In this document: piece by piece, positions 20,589-31,679 of the stretch | Position numbering within the stretch: position 1 is the first letter of the stretch | Layout: every line of letters starts with the position of its first letter | Assembly (NCBI GenBank): GCA_002633005.1 | Contig: NMRA01000069.1 | Coordinates: 158,203 to 222,202 of the forward strand | Reading direction: 5' to 3' | Length of the DNA: 64,000 bases | Origin: Phoronis australis | Taxonomy: Eukaryota > Phoronida > Phoronidae | Translations under genes and position numbers: made by a program | The notes under the pieces: generated by a model | What the model was told of the DNA's origin: nothing | Database searches by the model: none | What the model saw: only the letters and a program-made list of their open reading frames with translations

Positions 20589-20927
20589 TCATCTTAAGGT
20601 TATTGTCAACCTCCGATTGTGCTTCACGAGTGTCAGTCACTTTTCATCACGCATGTTCATTATCAGCTCGTGAAAGTACATATTTTAAATCCCTCATAAA
20701 AGACGAAGCAGAACTTAAAATACCAAATAGGTATTCTGAATGATGTGAGAATTATTTTTAGTGTAACATTTCTTTTTATCATGTCAACTTTTTAATACGT
20801 TTTTTTCAACACGTGGATAGATTCGTTTAACAAATTGTGCACTTGTTATATGCTCTATAGTCGACATAATGGTGTCTCGGAGTTTTAAGTAAGCGTCAAT
20901 CTACATATACAAAGACATCAGTCTTGA

Positions 20928-21383
20928 TTAACGGCCAGTGTAATGGCTAGGGAGAAACATTTCAGAAAATAGTTAGACATAATTCTTGATGTCTCCGGTT
21001 GCGACACTCCCGATTCTTGGGGACTCCGGCTGATGCCTGCAAAACAGATAAATTCGATTTTTGTATTTTAGGAAATAACTATATAAACACAAAATTTTCA
21101 TAAATTTTTGACCAACAGAGACTGCTGAAACTGGCACATCTCCGTTCAAAAATTGCAACAACGCAGCTTCTGGCTCAAATTCTTACATTGCGACAGTCCA
21201 GTGCGTCGGATAGTTATCGTAAACATTAGCAATTTATGATGCTTGAAAGTGGATGGAGTCTTAAAAGTATCTGTTCATATTCACGGAGTCAGAGAGAGAC
21301 AAGCGGCATAAAACATCTATACTTACTGTCAGATTCATGACTTCCCAAAACTGAGGACATAGCACCGCGGCATTCAGGATATT
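20928..21383 (-). CDS. Two candidate exons of an unidentified gene
   Basis: The 57-nt segment at 21383-21327 has acceptor ATATTTCAG and donor GTAAGTATAG, both near consensus. A second acceptor TTTTGCAG opens at 21036. In one frame the joined product is Ser/Pro-rich (GAMSSVLGSHESD, then ISRSPQESGVSQPETS) and runs to a TGA at about 20930. Another frame also joins in phase. Neither product is recognised. Good splice sites are the only support. Confidence 0.25.
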
Positions 21384-21759
21384 CTGAAATATAATGTAAC
21401 AGAATAAAGATATGAGATAAAGTCATTGAAACTTTCAATTCAACTAAAACTTCTCAAACATTTAAGTGCGCTGTTTTGGTGACACTTGCGCACAACACGC
21501 AGATTATGAAGTACTCCATCAATAATACTCACTTTTGTTTAGAAATAGAAATTGTAAGGAACTGAAAAAAAATAAATTATATGTCTCAATTCAATGCCTT
21601 CCTTTTTTATACAAAGTTGAATCTTTAAAAGATAATCAAGAATAAGTAAAAACTTAGCAAACGCCATAGTTGTCGTTTTTAGAACTGTTTTTAATTGGAA
21701 TTTCTTACTTACACCATCTACATGATAAGAAATGACTGTTAACTGATTTACCTTACCTT

Positions 21760-22600
21760 GTGCTATGGAGCCGAAATATGGGGCTTTCAAGAATATAACT
21801 GGTTAGAACAAGTGCATATTCAACTTTGTAAGCGTGTGTTGGATGTATCTAATTCATACTTCAACGATGCTGTAGTGAGCGAATGTGGGTGATTGCCGTT
21901 ATTTACTATGCACTACATGTTGCCGTGATTACGTAATGGTTCAAACTTCTCAACATGCCTTCTCATCGTAACTCAGGGGCAACTTACACCAATTTGCTTG
22001 AATCAGATCAAAATCGTAGACATTCCCAACATTGGGCCACATCAGTTTGACTTGTTTTGTCAAATTATAGATTTCACGAAGTTTGGTTGAATCAAGGCGT
22101 TGTGTGTGAAAACACTTTTCTGCTAGTTTTTAGACAGCAAATAAAGTATTGTTCTTTACAAGAATGGAGACAAAATGTTGATAGTAATCGTAAACTGTGT
22201 ATTTGTAATCATTTTAAAAAGGAATTCAAGTTGGACATTTTTTAAGTGTGAGTATACCCCGTGGACAAATTATGTCCTTGGTATGTTTTCTTTGTTCCAG
22301 CTACAGTCTCATGATAGAAGTAACCAGGCACTTGAATTGGGATAGGACGAAAAGAGTGTGCCCTTCTGCCCCAGTGTTGTAGACGACGTGTATGGATTCC
22401 CTCTAAGCTGTGATAAGTGTTCTGAACTGAGACAAAATTAGATTGAAGTGTACTACTGGAAATTTCCGTCTTTCATTAGTTTAATGCATTGATCTCAACA
22501 AGTGATGATGATAAATTAGTTAATATATGTAAATATGTATTTTACGCTTTACGTCTCCGTGGTAGTTTGCTGCCGCTCCTGGAAAGCGCAATGAATTTAG
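21760..22600 (+). pseudogene. LINE (endonuclease-RT type) C-terminal remnant
   Basis: Fragments in more than one frame follow the usual order of the C-terminus of these LINEs: CYGAEIWGFQEYNWLEQVHI near 21760, LCKRVLDVSNSYFND, then VWLNQGVVCENTFLLVFRQQ at 22080, then a CPFCP-like Cys module near 22355 with VVDDVYGFPLSCDKCSELRQ, EVYYWKFPSF, and near 22515 KLVNICKYVFYALRLR as the terminus. Stops and shifts are numerous. It is not the same family as the LINE at 14116. It could be related to the minus-strand one at 36100-38100. Confidence 0.7.
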
Positions 22601-22609
22601 TAATTAAAA

Positions 22610-23480
22610 CAAAAAATACCATAAGCTGTTTAATAAATTTGCAGTCTTACACAAATACCCACCTACACAAATACACTGCAATTTCTTCCCAAGATTTTTG
22701 CTTTTTATAAGTAGACGACTTCGTACCACAACCTTTGTGTTTTCCGAATAGAATATCTTCAGGACTAAGGATTTTTTCTAGAAGCAAATCTTTTTCGCCG
22801 TTCCATAATTTTCTTCTTTCCCGCTTCGCTGGTAGATTGATGATTACTGAAATGTAATTCAATTATACGTACATGTAAATGTAACCGATTTGTGATCGGA
22901 AGAGATTTGACGCCAACTGAAAATGAACGGATGTTTTGCTCACTTTGCCGTATTTGGTAAAGGTAATATTTAAAAAGCACATTCGAAAACAGAAATTTTA
23001 AGGAATTAGTAAAGATGTGTATATTTGTTTTGGCAAAACTTCAATGTCATAGTTTAGGCTAACAATGCTCGACAACCTTCATTCGACTCCTAAGTGAAAA
23101 ATCAATGAGAGTTTTCTCCTGATGTAATGAGTTAGGCATGCAGGTAGCATACATCAATGTATTACATATTTTGGGTGAGATTTACGGGGACAAAAATGAC
23201 ATGACACCCACTTTTTGGTGGTATATAAATTGGGCACGCGCTGGTGTAGAACTCTAAAATTTGGCATGTGTTCATTTGCGGGCTTTTTTCTGAAATTCTT
23301 ACCCACATATGGTAATAAAATGCTCTTGTTTAATGACATACGTACCCAGTATTTTTTGCTGTGGGCGTGGGTAGTACCCCATTCGGGTATGTTTGAATAG
23401 GGCTGGTGATATTATATGGCGACCAGCATGGTAATACTTGGTGTGACTGTGCCAATTGTAAAAGTAAATGTGTCGAGTTC
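22610..23480. other. No supported feature
   Basis: Short frames only on both strands and no repeat partner noticed. The ACTCGA element begins at its right edge. Confidence 0.4.
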
Positions 23481-23491
23481 AGGAGACCATG

Positions 23492-23890
23492 GCCCGGTCT
23501 CCAATCTTTTTACTCGAAATGGAACTCGAAATTAGGTTTGGCATTTTCTACTCTACTTTTGGGCGAACTCAAGATAAGTATCTATTATTCTATGCTCGAG
23601 TACACAATAACTTACGTAGATAATTTACTGCCCTTAGTTCAAAGTTTGTAAATCCAATATTAAAGCAATAAGTTCGAGTTTGAACTCGAAATTTCGAGTT
23701 TTTACTCGAGATTGTAGCACGAATATAAGGGTCTTCAAGGGCAAACTTGAACTAGAAACTCCTATGCATAAACTATAATATATTCGAGCACAGTCTGATA
23801 ACCAAATATCTTAAGTTCGCACAAAAGGAGTAGAGAAATTGCCAAAAAAAGTTTCGAGTTCGTTTCGAGTACAAAGATTAGAGATCGGGC
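23492..23890. repeat. ACTCGA-rich MITE, about 400 bp
   Basis: The left end GCCCGGTCTCCAATCTTT and the right end AAAGATTAGAGATCGGGC are inverted copies. Inside both arms TTTTTACTCGAAATGGAACT-like words and GCGAACT(C/T)AAGATA recur in inverted order. A CAT on each side (ACCAT|GG and CC|CATG) may be a 3-bp target duplication. It shares its outer TIR (GCCCGGTCTC-CAATC) with the 1.36-kb family at 30310, so the two probably used the same transposase. Confidence 0.75.
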
Positions 23891-23969
23891 CCATGAGCCC
23901 CTTTTACCCACTGGCTAAATCAGCCACTCATAGTGAGACTGTAGCTGCTCCGACTCCACTCGTGAATTT

Positions 23970-25196
23970 GATGTGATGAGCTTTTGCACATGATTAAGAC
24001 ATACCGTCAGAGGTCCTAAAGTCGTGAGTGCCCTAAAGTCGTGAACGAACTTATTTCCTCTTCTGCGCTGTCCCGCGACATCGGCGTGGAAGTTTCAAGC
24101 GTTCGTCTGCTTACGAACGTCAAACAAATACCCGGACGTGTTGGTATTCACAATATGATAAAAACACAGTGAGTGAGTGGCTTCTTTTTTCAAATGTATC
24201 TTAAAATCAGCATATATCACTAATCCACTTTTTTGTGCTTATTTTCGAAAATATTTATCGTTCGGATTTACTCAACACGCGCTCCAGGGGTAGCTTGAGC
24301 AATGCATCAAACTTTCCCAGGTTCGATCATGTTTTGTAAGACCAAAGCAATAAAATACAGAGAGATAATTGATGCTGGGTTCTTAGCGTTTTACGTGAAC
24401 AACCTCTTTGAAACCGTCTGTTCACATCAAAGTTGGGTGCAATACATATAACAATTTATTTCAATTGAAACTGAATTAATAAACAATGCAGTGCATTTTT
24501 ATGACGTCTAGAGTAACTGCAAGCATTGTAGTTGACTTGTGTGGTCTTACTTCGTGCATTTCCGTCTAAACGAAAAGGTCACGACTTTAGAGCATCATTC
24601 AAAATGGCTTCGATATCAGCGACCGTTTCAAAACTCTCCTTATGGAGACAAACAAGGATAAAGATTGTCAAAACACGTATATTTGTGACGGCTGATATAT
24701 GTCCATGACATCACAGGAGCAGTTGCTAACGAACATTGGGAAGTATGACAATCAGCTGCTTATTAAGCTTATATTCACGACTTTAAGTCACCGGTGTCTA
24801 TTCGGGAGATGAGGAACACAAGAAATAAAGCTTAATTAGCAAATGTATGAACAAGTCTATATTTTGGTATAAGAATTTTGTATTATAACTGGAAAAGTAA
24901 TAAATGAATAACAGTTACAGATTACTCACCCTTCCATTACTTTTGTAGCGACAGCAGACGACAATGTAGTTACTACGGTTGTCTATGCGAATAGGAAGCG
25001 CTGAATCAGGTTTTGTACTTCACATCGTGAAGAGTTCCATAGCAACTCAAGTGCGATTGTTAGATTTGAGAACGTTTGGAGTCTACTCGAAATGCGACAT
25101 TAAATACGCTTTTTGAGTACGACTCCAGTGAGCACGATTTTAATATGAAATGTAGAGTATGAGTATGCGTCTGAGTACAGAGATTGGAGACCGGGC
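23970..25196. mobile_element. ACTCGA-family element, right half, with a nested insertion
   Basis: 24800-25196 matches 31250-31670, including GAATAACAGTTACAGA, CGACAGCAGACGA, CATAGCAACTC and the terminal GAGATTGGAGACCGGGC. 23970-24000 matches the stretch just before (GATGTGAT-AGCTGTTACA-AAGACAT). Between them lies about 800 bp absent from the other copies. The left TIR is missing. Confidence 0.7.
24012..24795. repeat. Nested insertion with CTAAAGTCGTGA terminal motifs
   Basis: The word CTAAAGTCGTGA occurs twice directly near the left end (about 24016 and 24033). Its inverse TCACGACTTTAG occurs at about 24573, and a slightly changed inverse (TTCACGACTTTAAG) at about 24776. The interior is non-coding. 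The arrangement looks like a MITE with terminal and subterminal transposase-binding repeats. Which pair marks the true ends is unclear. Confidence 0.55.
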
Positions 25197-25700
25197 CCTG
25201 GTGTTGATGAGGGCGATAAGACACCGTCAATTCGGATTTTGTAAGTTCGACAAAACTCTCGGTTCTTTTACAGATTTAATTTTTCCATCAAACACGTCTG
25301 TTTTTAACTACAAAATAAAATTTGACAAAAGTAGTTTGGTGTTACGCCTCTTGCCTCATGATTTATATTTTTCCCAGAATGGCCAAACAGAGGCAGAAAC
25401 TGAAATTTTGGTGTCGGGCTTCTTCCATCATTCGTAAAATCCGCCTCTCATCGTTGGAACAGGTGCTCTTATCGACACAATGAAACCTTGGCAGTAGCTT
25501 GTTCAGTTCGTTTTCTATCCCAGCTTCTCCAGCTGAGTCGATTGCACCTCTCCGTCTTTGATCCAGTTATAACACGGTCTGAGGTACACAACTTGAGGTC
25601 AGTGGCATTTGATTGACAGTATTTCTGATTTTTCCGCAATATTATTATAAAAATGGCCAAGTAATCTACACTGTGGTTCTCCACCATTTACTAAACCTGT

Positions 25701-26232
25701 GCCCGGTCTCCAATCTCCGTACTCAGACTCGAATCATGCTCAAACTCACACTTCATACTCAACTCGAGTACAGGCTCAGCTTTGGTGTATTGAATGTCAT
25801 ACTCGAAAAATCTGTACTCGAAATTTCGCTTACGTACTCAATTTTCGAGTATACTCGAACTGAAGTGTATCTCATCTATATTTCGAGTACGAATATGAGT
25901 AAAATTCCGAGCCTATGCTCCAAATTTCAAGTTTGGTCTTGCAGTGTGCTTGAAATCGTACTCGAAAATAAATGCGAGCGAGAGAACAAAATATCGAAAG
26001 GCCATCGAGAAACCCGGCAAATCTAAAAAAAGTCCTCTTACCACATTTTAAATCTTCTTATTCTTCACCTTATTAACCGGCCGTATCACTGCATGTCATC
26101 ACCGCCAGTTTATAAACTCCTTCTTACTCTACGATTCCTATCAACAGGCGCATTCTAATCCTTTGTCGGCGAGTCATTACAAGTGTCGAAAGCAGTTGTG
26201 GCCAGTAAGTAGTGTGAGAAGTTTGTGCTGCC
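25701..26232. repeat. ACTCGA-family element, left part only
   Basis: Starts with GCCCGGTCTCCAATCTCCG and follows the copy at 30310 through the ACTCGA-rich arm and into the unique part (CGGCGAGTCAT-ACAAGTGTCGAAAGC). It stops at GTTTGTGCTGCCC and then joins a different repeat. It is 3'-truncated. Confidence 0.75.
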
Positions 26233-26306
26233 CATAGACATCACATAGACCGGGCGCACACGCTCCTACTGCTGACAAGTTGACGCCATATTGGAGAGTG
26301 TTACTA
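26232..26306 (+). repeat. Short dispersed repeat (CATAGACATCACATAGACCG family)
   Basis: ATAGACATCACATAGACCG and, about 30 bases on, GACGCCATATTGGAGAGTG recur in the same order at 42725-42800. It interrupts an ACTCGA-family copy here and a tRNA-like sequence there, so it is younger than both hosts. No inverted ends are visible. Confidence 0.6.
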
Positions 26307-27289
26307 GTCAATGAGGCTATAAGATACATGTACGATCTTAACGGAGATTAGACCAATTATCGAACAAAAAGCTTACCTTCCCTCCCCTAATTGCCAAAAT
26401 GGACTTCTGAATCGTCAGTGTACTAAGATATTGGCTACAGAGCATTTGCGGTGTACCGTAGATTTCTGGGGAAGCTATAGCCCCCTCCCCCCCACTTTTT
26501 TCAGTGCTGCGCCGCCAATTCACCGTCATCCGCCCAACTTGTTATGCTATACAACCTAACAAATTAGACTCAAAGGGACAAGGTCGTAATGTAAAAAGCA
26601 AAGAACACAGACTCAGTTCTTTCCGGTGCATCGCTCGGGATTTCCAACATACAAATGTTCTTCTCTCATGCACAGTATTCTTTTCTCACGGATCTGAAGT
26701 CCCCCCAAACAAGCACCAGGCACTTGTTGGCGTTTTTTAGTATCCCCATACCATGTTATTATGTGCTCACAAAGAGATCATCCCCTCTCCCACACATTAT
26801 TTGGAACCGTTCCTATCCATCCCCACCCGTAATCAGATATACGTACAGCGCATCCCTCAGCCGAAAATTTTAAAATAGATTCTTGGCCTTCTCATGGTAT
26901 CATATTTGACTTTGATAGTAAGAAATTTTGGCTGCGATCGGAACATTCTTAACATGTGGCCAAGTATTTTGGATAAGTCTTCATGCAGTTCAGTAGTCAG
27001 ATATCATATCCTGGCACGAACAGTGCAAAAATAGCCAGAGTTGCCAATTTGGGCAACTGAATGAACGATGACTGTTAGAAAAATAGTGATTGTTTTCGCT
27101 TCAGCCCAACTCCCCCACACCATATTCCTGGTCTGCACGCCGTTCATTACTTTCACTCCCCAATTGCGGCATATATTGAAAACGCAATTTTCTACTTGCC
27201 GAGTGCCAACTCACTTGACCCCCAGACCTAAACATCCGCGTATCGAACATTTTTGAAAGGTCGCCAATTGCGGTTAACGTGTTTGCTTA

Positions 27290-27520
27290 TCCTAACCCCC
27301 TGTTGCGGGGTAACCGTTGAATAATGACGAGACAGGTTTTCACAGACGTGAGATATTTTTGTCATGGGCTGAAAACTCTTCACATTAAATTTAGACCTTG
27401 TGAAAAAACTAACTGGGGTCATTTTTCACGAGGTCATTATTTAATGCTACACCCGCTGGGTTGGGTATTTTTCCACTCGGTTTCGATTGGGAAATTCTGT
27501 ATTTTGGCTATACTATAGAT
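27290..27520 (+). repeat. Dispersed repeat, inverted copy at 43068-43290
   Basis: Shared blocks in order: GTTGAATAATGACGAGACAG, GTTTTCACAG, CACATTAAATTTAGACCTTG, GAGGTCATTATTTAATGCTA, CCACTCGGTTTCGATTGG and AATTCTGTATTTTGG. The partner at 43068-43290 is on the other strand. Non-coding, class unknown. Confidence 0.7.
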
Positions 27521-28044
27521 CGGTTGCGCAATTCAATCGTACAGGTTTGATAATTTGGTTAATACGGTGCCCGGTCAATTACCTTTGTTGCCGGCATCAA
27601 AAGCCGGTAACGCAATGGTTTATTCATTGCTGGTTTCTCAAAACATTTGCACTCACGAGCACTCCAAGGCATTACAAATTGTATCTACACACTTTGTTTC
27701 AATTTCATATAAGCATTGGTTAGGATGAGAATAATTCATTCTGAAACAAAACACAGAATAATAAACGTCTACATGGCAACTCTCCCGGTGCCAATCCCTA
27801 CTTAGTCAACAGTTCATCCGACGAAGACTTCACGGGTCGGATCGTTAGGTTTCTCAGGCTATGAGTTCGAACGGGAATACACTAATCAAGAAATACTAGA
27901 GAGGCGCCGTGAACGTGCACAGTCAACGGAACGTATGGATAGTTCTTTAGTAAGCCGGAATTCGTCAAAGAAATCACTGTCGACGAAATGCCGGCCACAG
28001 ACACAAAGATGTTTCACGCCTCATACTTGCTAATAAGAGCGTAC

Positions 28045-28185
28045 CTTTCATTCTTCACTACCGCGAGCCACTTCCTAAGCGCTTCGGGCTCTCGAGGAAG
28101 TTGAAAAAACGATATAAAAGCTTTCTTCGCAGCTTCATAGTTCGGACAAGCGGGAATGACGCACCGCAATATAGCGGCATTCACT
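28045..28185 (-). pseudogene. THAP-domain exon, isolated
   Basis: Between acceptor CGTCTGCAG (28186) and donor GTACGC (28044) the minus strand encodes the first half of a THAP domain: CVIPACPNYEAAKK with C-x4-C, then ISFFQLPREPEALRKWLAVV with the conserved Phe-Pro-type turn and Trp. Both splice sites are plausible. The second half (W, C-x2-H-F) was not found downstream, so this is either one exon of a spread-out gene or a remnant. It is not closely similar to the THAP at 7590. Confidence 0.55.
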
Positions 28186-28199
28186 CTGCAGACGAACCA

Positions 28200-30300
28200 C
28201 TGACGTCGCTACGTCGTTCCTCACCTTACGCACAGGTTAACGCGACACCTCTCGGCAAGGTGAGGTCGACCGTATAAGAGGCGATGTGGATATAGACCGA
28301 TTAAGAGGTAAAAAAGACTAATTAAATCGGGTGGCATTCTCCTTTAAAACTGCCGAAGAGCGAAGCGCGCTGTATTGATATAGGGGCCCTTCTTTTAGTA
28401 CTCCCAACATGAATGTAGGAGACACCACTGTTTGTCTATCTTTGGTCATGTCTCCTGCCTAGTACATGAGGTCCCAATGTTCATCCCTTTTCTTGTGGGA
28501 TCCACTAAAATTGCATAATTGGCTCGCTCTTTGACTGGCTTTAGGTGAGGGTCCCTATCATAATACAAGCAGATCTATTTTCTTCAGTCGTCATCGGGCT
28601 GGGCCCATCCACTCACATGACAGAGCATGAATTGGCAGAGTGAGGTGTACACGAAACCTAAGCCACAACCAATGCCTTCGAAGTCAGAAAAGATATTCCG
28701 TCACCACACAATAGACCAAAAACTTTAACAAAAACCTCAAACACAAATTTGTGAATTCTATGAACTTCAAGTGTTAGCTATATTCAGGGCTCTGCGTCAG
28801 TCTTGCCTGTGATGATGAAATGCCACACAAGGCGACAGAACATATATAAAATATTGCAAAATATCACATATCGATCAGCTTGTTGAAACTTGTCTCAATC
28901 ATGCATTGTTGAACAAAATATCTTGTTAGAAAGACAATTGGTTATTATTCAGTAATGCTCCCCATAACCTGATATAATTTGAGGAATCTTAACATACGTC
29001 TTTCCTTTTACATGTTTTATTCATTCAGGAAAGGACAGTGGAATAAATGTATTTAATTTACTGTGACAATTTCATAATTGGATGGTAAGGAAATGTTTTC
29101 TTCGGTTTCATAATAGTCATTCCCTGATGCTTCGAGCGCTCCATCAACAAAATGTTGGTAGCCAGAGACAGGTTTCTACCCCAATATCGCAGGTGTCAGA
29201 AAATGTCTGTTAATCAATGGTTAATTACAGTTTCGACACGCAAACTACGTTTTGAAATATAATTGAAAATTGCGCAGACTAGATTCCGGTCCTCCAACTA
29301 TCATTTTTTTCTTGTACCTATGCTATATTGCTCAGCCCCTCCACTATGAGGGTAATAAATCAATATTCTAAGTTGACACCAAACCTTTCCTTTGGCATCA
29401 TGGTGGCACAAAAACGGAAACAGGCTGAGATTTAATTTTCTTATTTTATTTTCTAATGGATCTATTTATTGAAAATCAGTGCATAGCTGCGGTGTAAAAA
29501 TTCGTCAATTGTACACATTGGCTGTAGATCAATGAATGTCTGCATGTACCTTGTGAACGTACATGTACATTGTCTGATTCTGAGATAGCCTAACAAAATT
29601 TAAAGTTCAACCACAACAAAAAACATGGCCACATTACTACTCGCTGGGTTCACTTTGAAGTCTCCTAACCAAAGCCACACAAGAGGCGTACTTCGCTCAA
29701 GTGCATGTCTTGTTTGGTAACAGTCGAGCTGTTTTGTAACAAAAAACTTAGTTACTCATTTTGCTTAATTTTGAAGCTGATGATACCCGTGTGGTGTCAT
29801 AATTAGGTAATGGTAATTTCGTGTTCAATACCAGGCAACCAGTACCCCCAAATTACTGATCTGTCTCACTAGTGCTGTTCAAGTGCATTAAACTCCATTA
29901 GGCAGAAACAATGAAATTATGCGTATTTCTTCAAAACCTCACTTACTATAATGTAACATATATTTGATTAAGAGAGACTAAAATTTTATTAGCGATACTG
30001 CGGGCAACACAGCACTTACTACACTAGGTACTAGTGCTCTGCATGAACTTATAATTTCGCTTAATTTCAAGATCAGGTTTATGTGAAATTGGAATTAAAT
30101 ATTCTAATCAGGTGAGAGTTTTTGTTGATTGTAAATTTCTTTCTAATTAGAAGCCCCTCATTTTACAACTCCTGTGACAGAATCGGAAGAATATTTGACT
30201 TGTACATGTAAGTTGTATGAGTACCGTATGCGCCGTAATAAACGCCAGACCTCTTAGAGAAATTCGTTTCGGGGAGCGCTTATTGTGACCTGATATGGTT
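28200..30300. other. No supported gene
   Basis: Stops in all frames. 29520-29570 has a GTACATGTAC-type palindromic word. No repeat partner was noticed. Confidence 0.4.
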
Positions 30301-30309
30301 GAAACCCGG

Positions 30310-31670
30310 GCCCGGTCTTCAATCTCCGTACTCAGACTCGAATCATGCTCAAACTCACACTTCATACTCAAATCGAGTACAGACTCAGCTTTGGTGTATT
30401 CAATGTCATACTCGAAAATCTGTAATCGAAATTTCGAGCACGTACTCAGTTTTCGAGTGTACTCGAACTGAAGTGTATCTCTTCTGTATTTCGAGTACGA
30501 TTTTGAGTAAAAATTAGGAGTCTATGCTCAAATTTCAAGTTTGGTATGGCAGTGTGCTTGAAATCGTACTCGAAAATAAATACGAGCCAGAGAACAAAAT
30601 ATCGAAAGGGAACCAAGAAACACAGCAAATCTAAAAAAATAAGTCCTCTTACCGTATCTCAGCACTAGTTTTCATCTTAAATCTTCTTATTCTTCACCTT
30701 ATTAACCCGCCGTATCACTGTTTGTTATGGCCACCATTCTACGTCTACAATTCCTGGCAACAGGCGCATTGTAATCCCTTGTCGGCGAGTCATAACAAGT
30801 GTCGAAAGCAGTTGTGGGAAAAGTCGTGTGAGAAGTTTGTGCTGCCCTTATTTCGTTATGTGTGCCTACGTTTTGTAGGGTTTCCAAAAGACGAGGAGGG
30901 GAGGGAAGTTAAAAACAGTTCGCTTCCCTGTCAGGTACATTTCTCATCATAACTTAGTCATCTATAATTCCTCAATCCCCAAATGGAATTCCAGATTTTG
31001 TTTGCCGATTTCTAAGTAGACGTCTCGTCCCGTTCACTGCCACTAGTGAACTCTGAATGCCTGCACAAGTATTGTTTTTAACTCACGTGCCAAATGTCAA
31101 CTCACTTGATACATCCCGGTAAAATACAAAGATACAGTATCAAAGTTTGACATCAGCGTAGGCCTACACAGCAATGGGTTTTATGTCAAGACTAAATTAG
31201 CAACAGAGATGTGATGTGATAAGCTGTTACATATTTCTTAAGACATTTTCGGGACTGGGTGAGGAACTCAAGAAGTAAAGCTTAATAATTGCCAAATGTA
31301 TCAAAGAAATGGCATAAGAATATTTATTGAAACTAAAAAATGAATAACAGTTACAGAACACTCAGAATTCCACGTTATAGACATACTGTTGTAGTTGTAG
31401 CGACAGCAGACGATAATGTAGGCCTAGTTCTTGGGGTGGTCTATTCCAATAGGGAGCGATGAATCAGCGCGGCTTTGCGTGATTTTGCATTTCACATCAT
31501 AAAGAGTTCCATAGCAACTCGAGTATGAGTGTCAGATTTGAGTACGTTTGGAGTCTACTCGAAATACGACATTAGATACGCTTTTTTGAGTACGACTCCA
31601 GTGAGCACGATTTTGAGTATGAAATCTCGAGTATGAGTATGAGTCTGAGTACGGAGATTGGAGACCGGGC
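30310..31670. mobile_element. ACTCGA-family TIR element, full-length reference copy (about 1.36 kb)
   Basis: The left TIR GCCCGGTCTTCAATCTCC continues GTACTCAGACTCGA. The right end is its inverse (GAGTCTGAGTACGGAGATTG, then GAGACCGGGC). Both arms, about 200-250 bp each, are packed with ACTCGA/TCGAGT hexamers. The interior is unique and carries a 76-codon ORF (30722-30952) conserved in the copy at 47618. No transposase is present, so it is non-autonomous. Other copies: 23970-25196, 25701-26232, 47322-48565. Confidence 0.85.
30722..30952 (+). CDS. 76-codon ORF of the ACTCGA element, possibly THAP-derived
   Basis: Starts ATG-Leu-Trp-Pro-Pro and contains RYVCLRFVGFPKDEEGREVK followed by LPCQVHF. 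FPKDEE with a nearby Trp in the sister copy and a C-x2-H-F end recall a THAP domain, but the spacing is too short for a complete one. A donor-like CAG|GTACAT follows the codons for LPCQ. The ORF at 47618-47848 differs at only six residues, with no stop gained. Either the insertions are recent or the sequence is constrained. Confidence 0.35.
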   Translation: MLWPPFYVYNSWQQAHCNPLSASHNKCRKQLWEKSCEKFVLPLFRYVCLRFVGFPKDEEGREVKNSSLPCQVHFSS

Positions 31671-31679
31671 TCCGGTCTC

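Noticed and set aside
20379-21036. bZIP gene made from NRECRNRR (21036 exon) and the coiled-coil tail
   Set aside because: The basic region lacks the conserved Ala and spacing of bZIP proteins, and the pieces do not join by recognisable splice sites.
27810-27880. tRNA gene suggested by GAGTTCGAACGGGAAT
   Set aside because: No acceptor stem or A box at the right distance. At most a chance B-box-like word.
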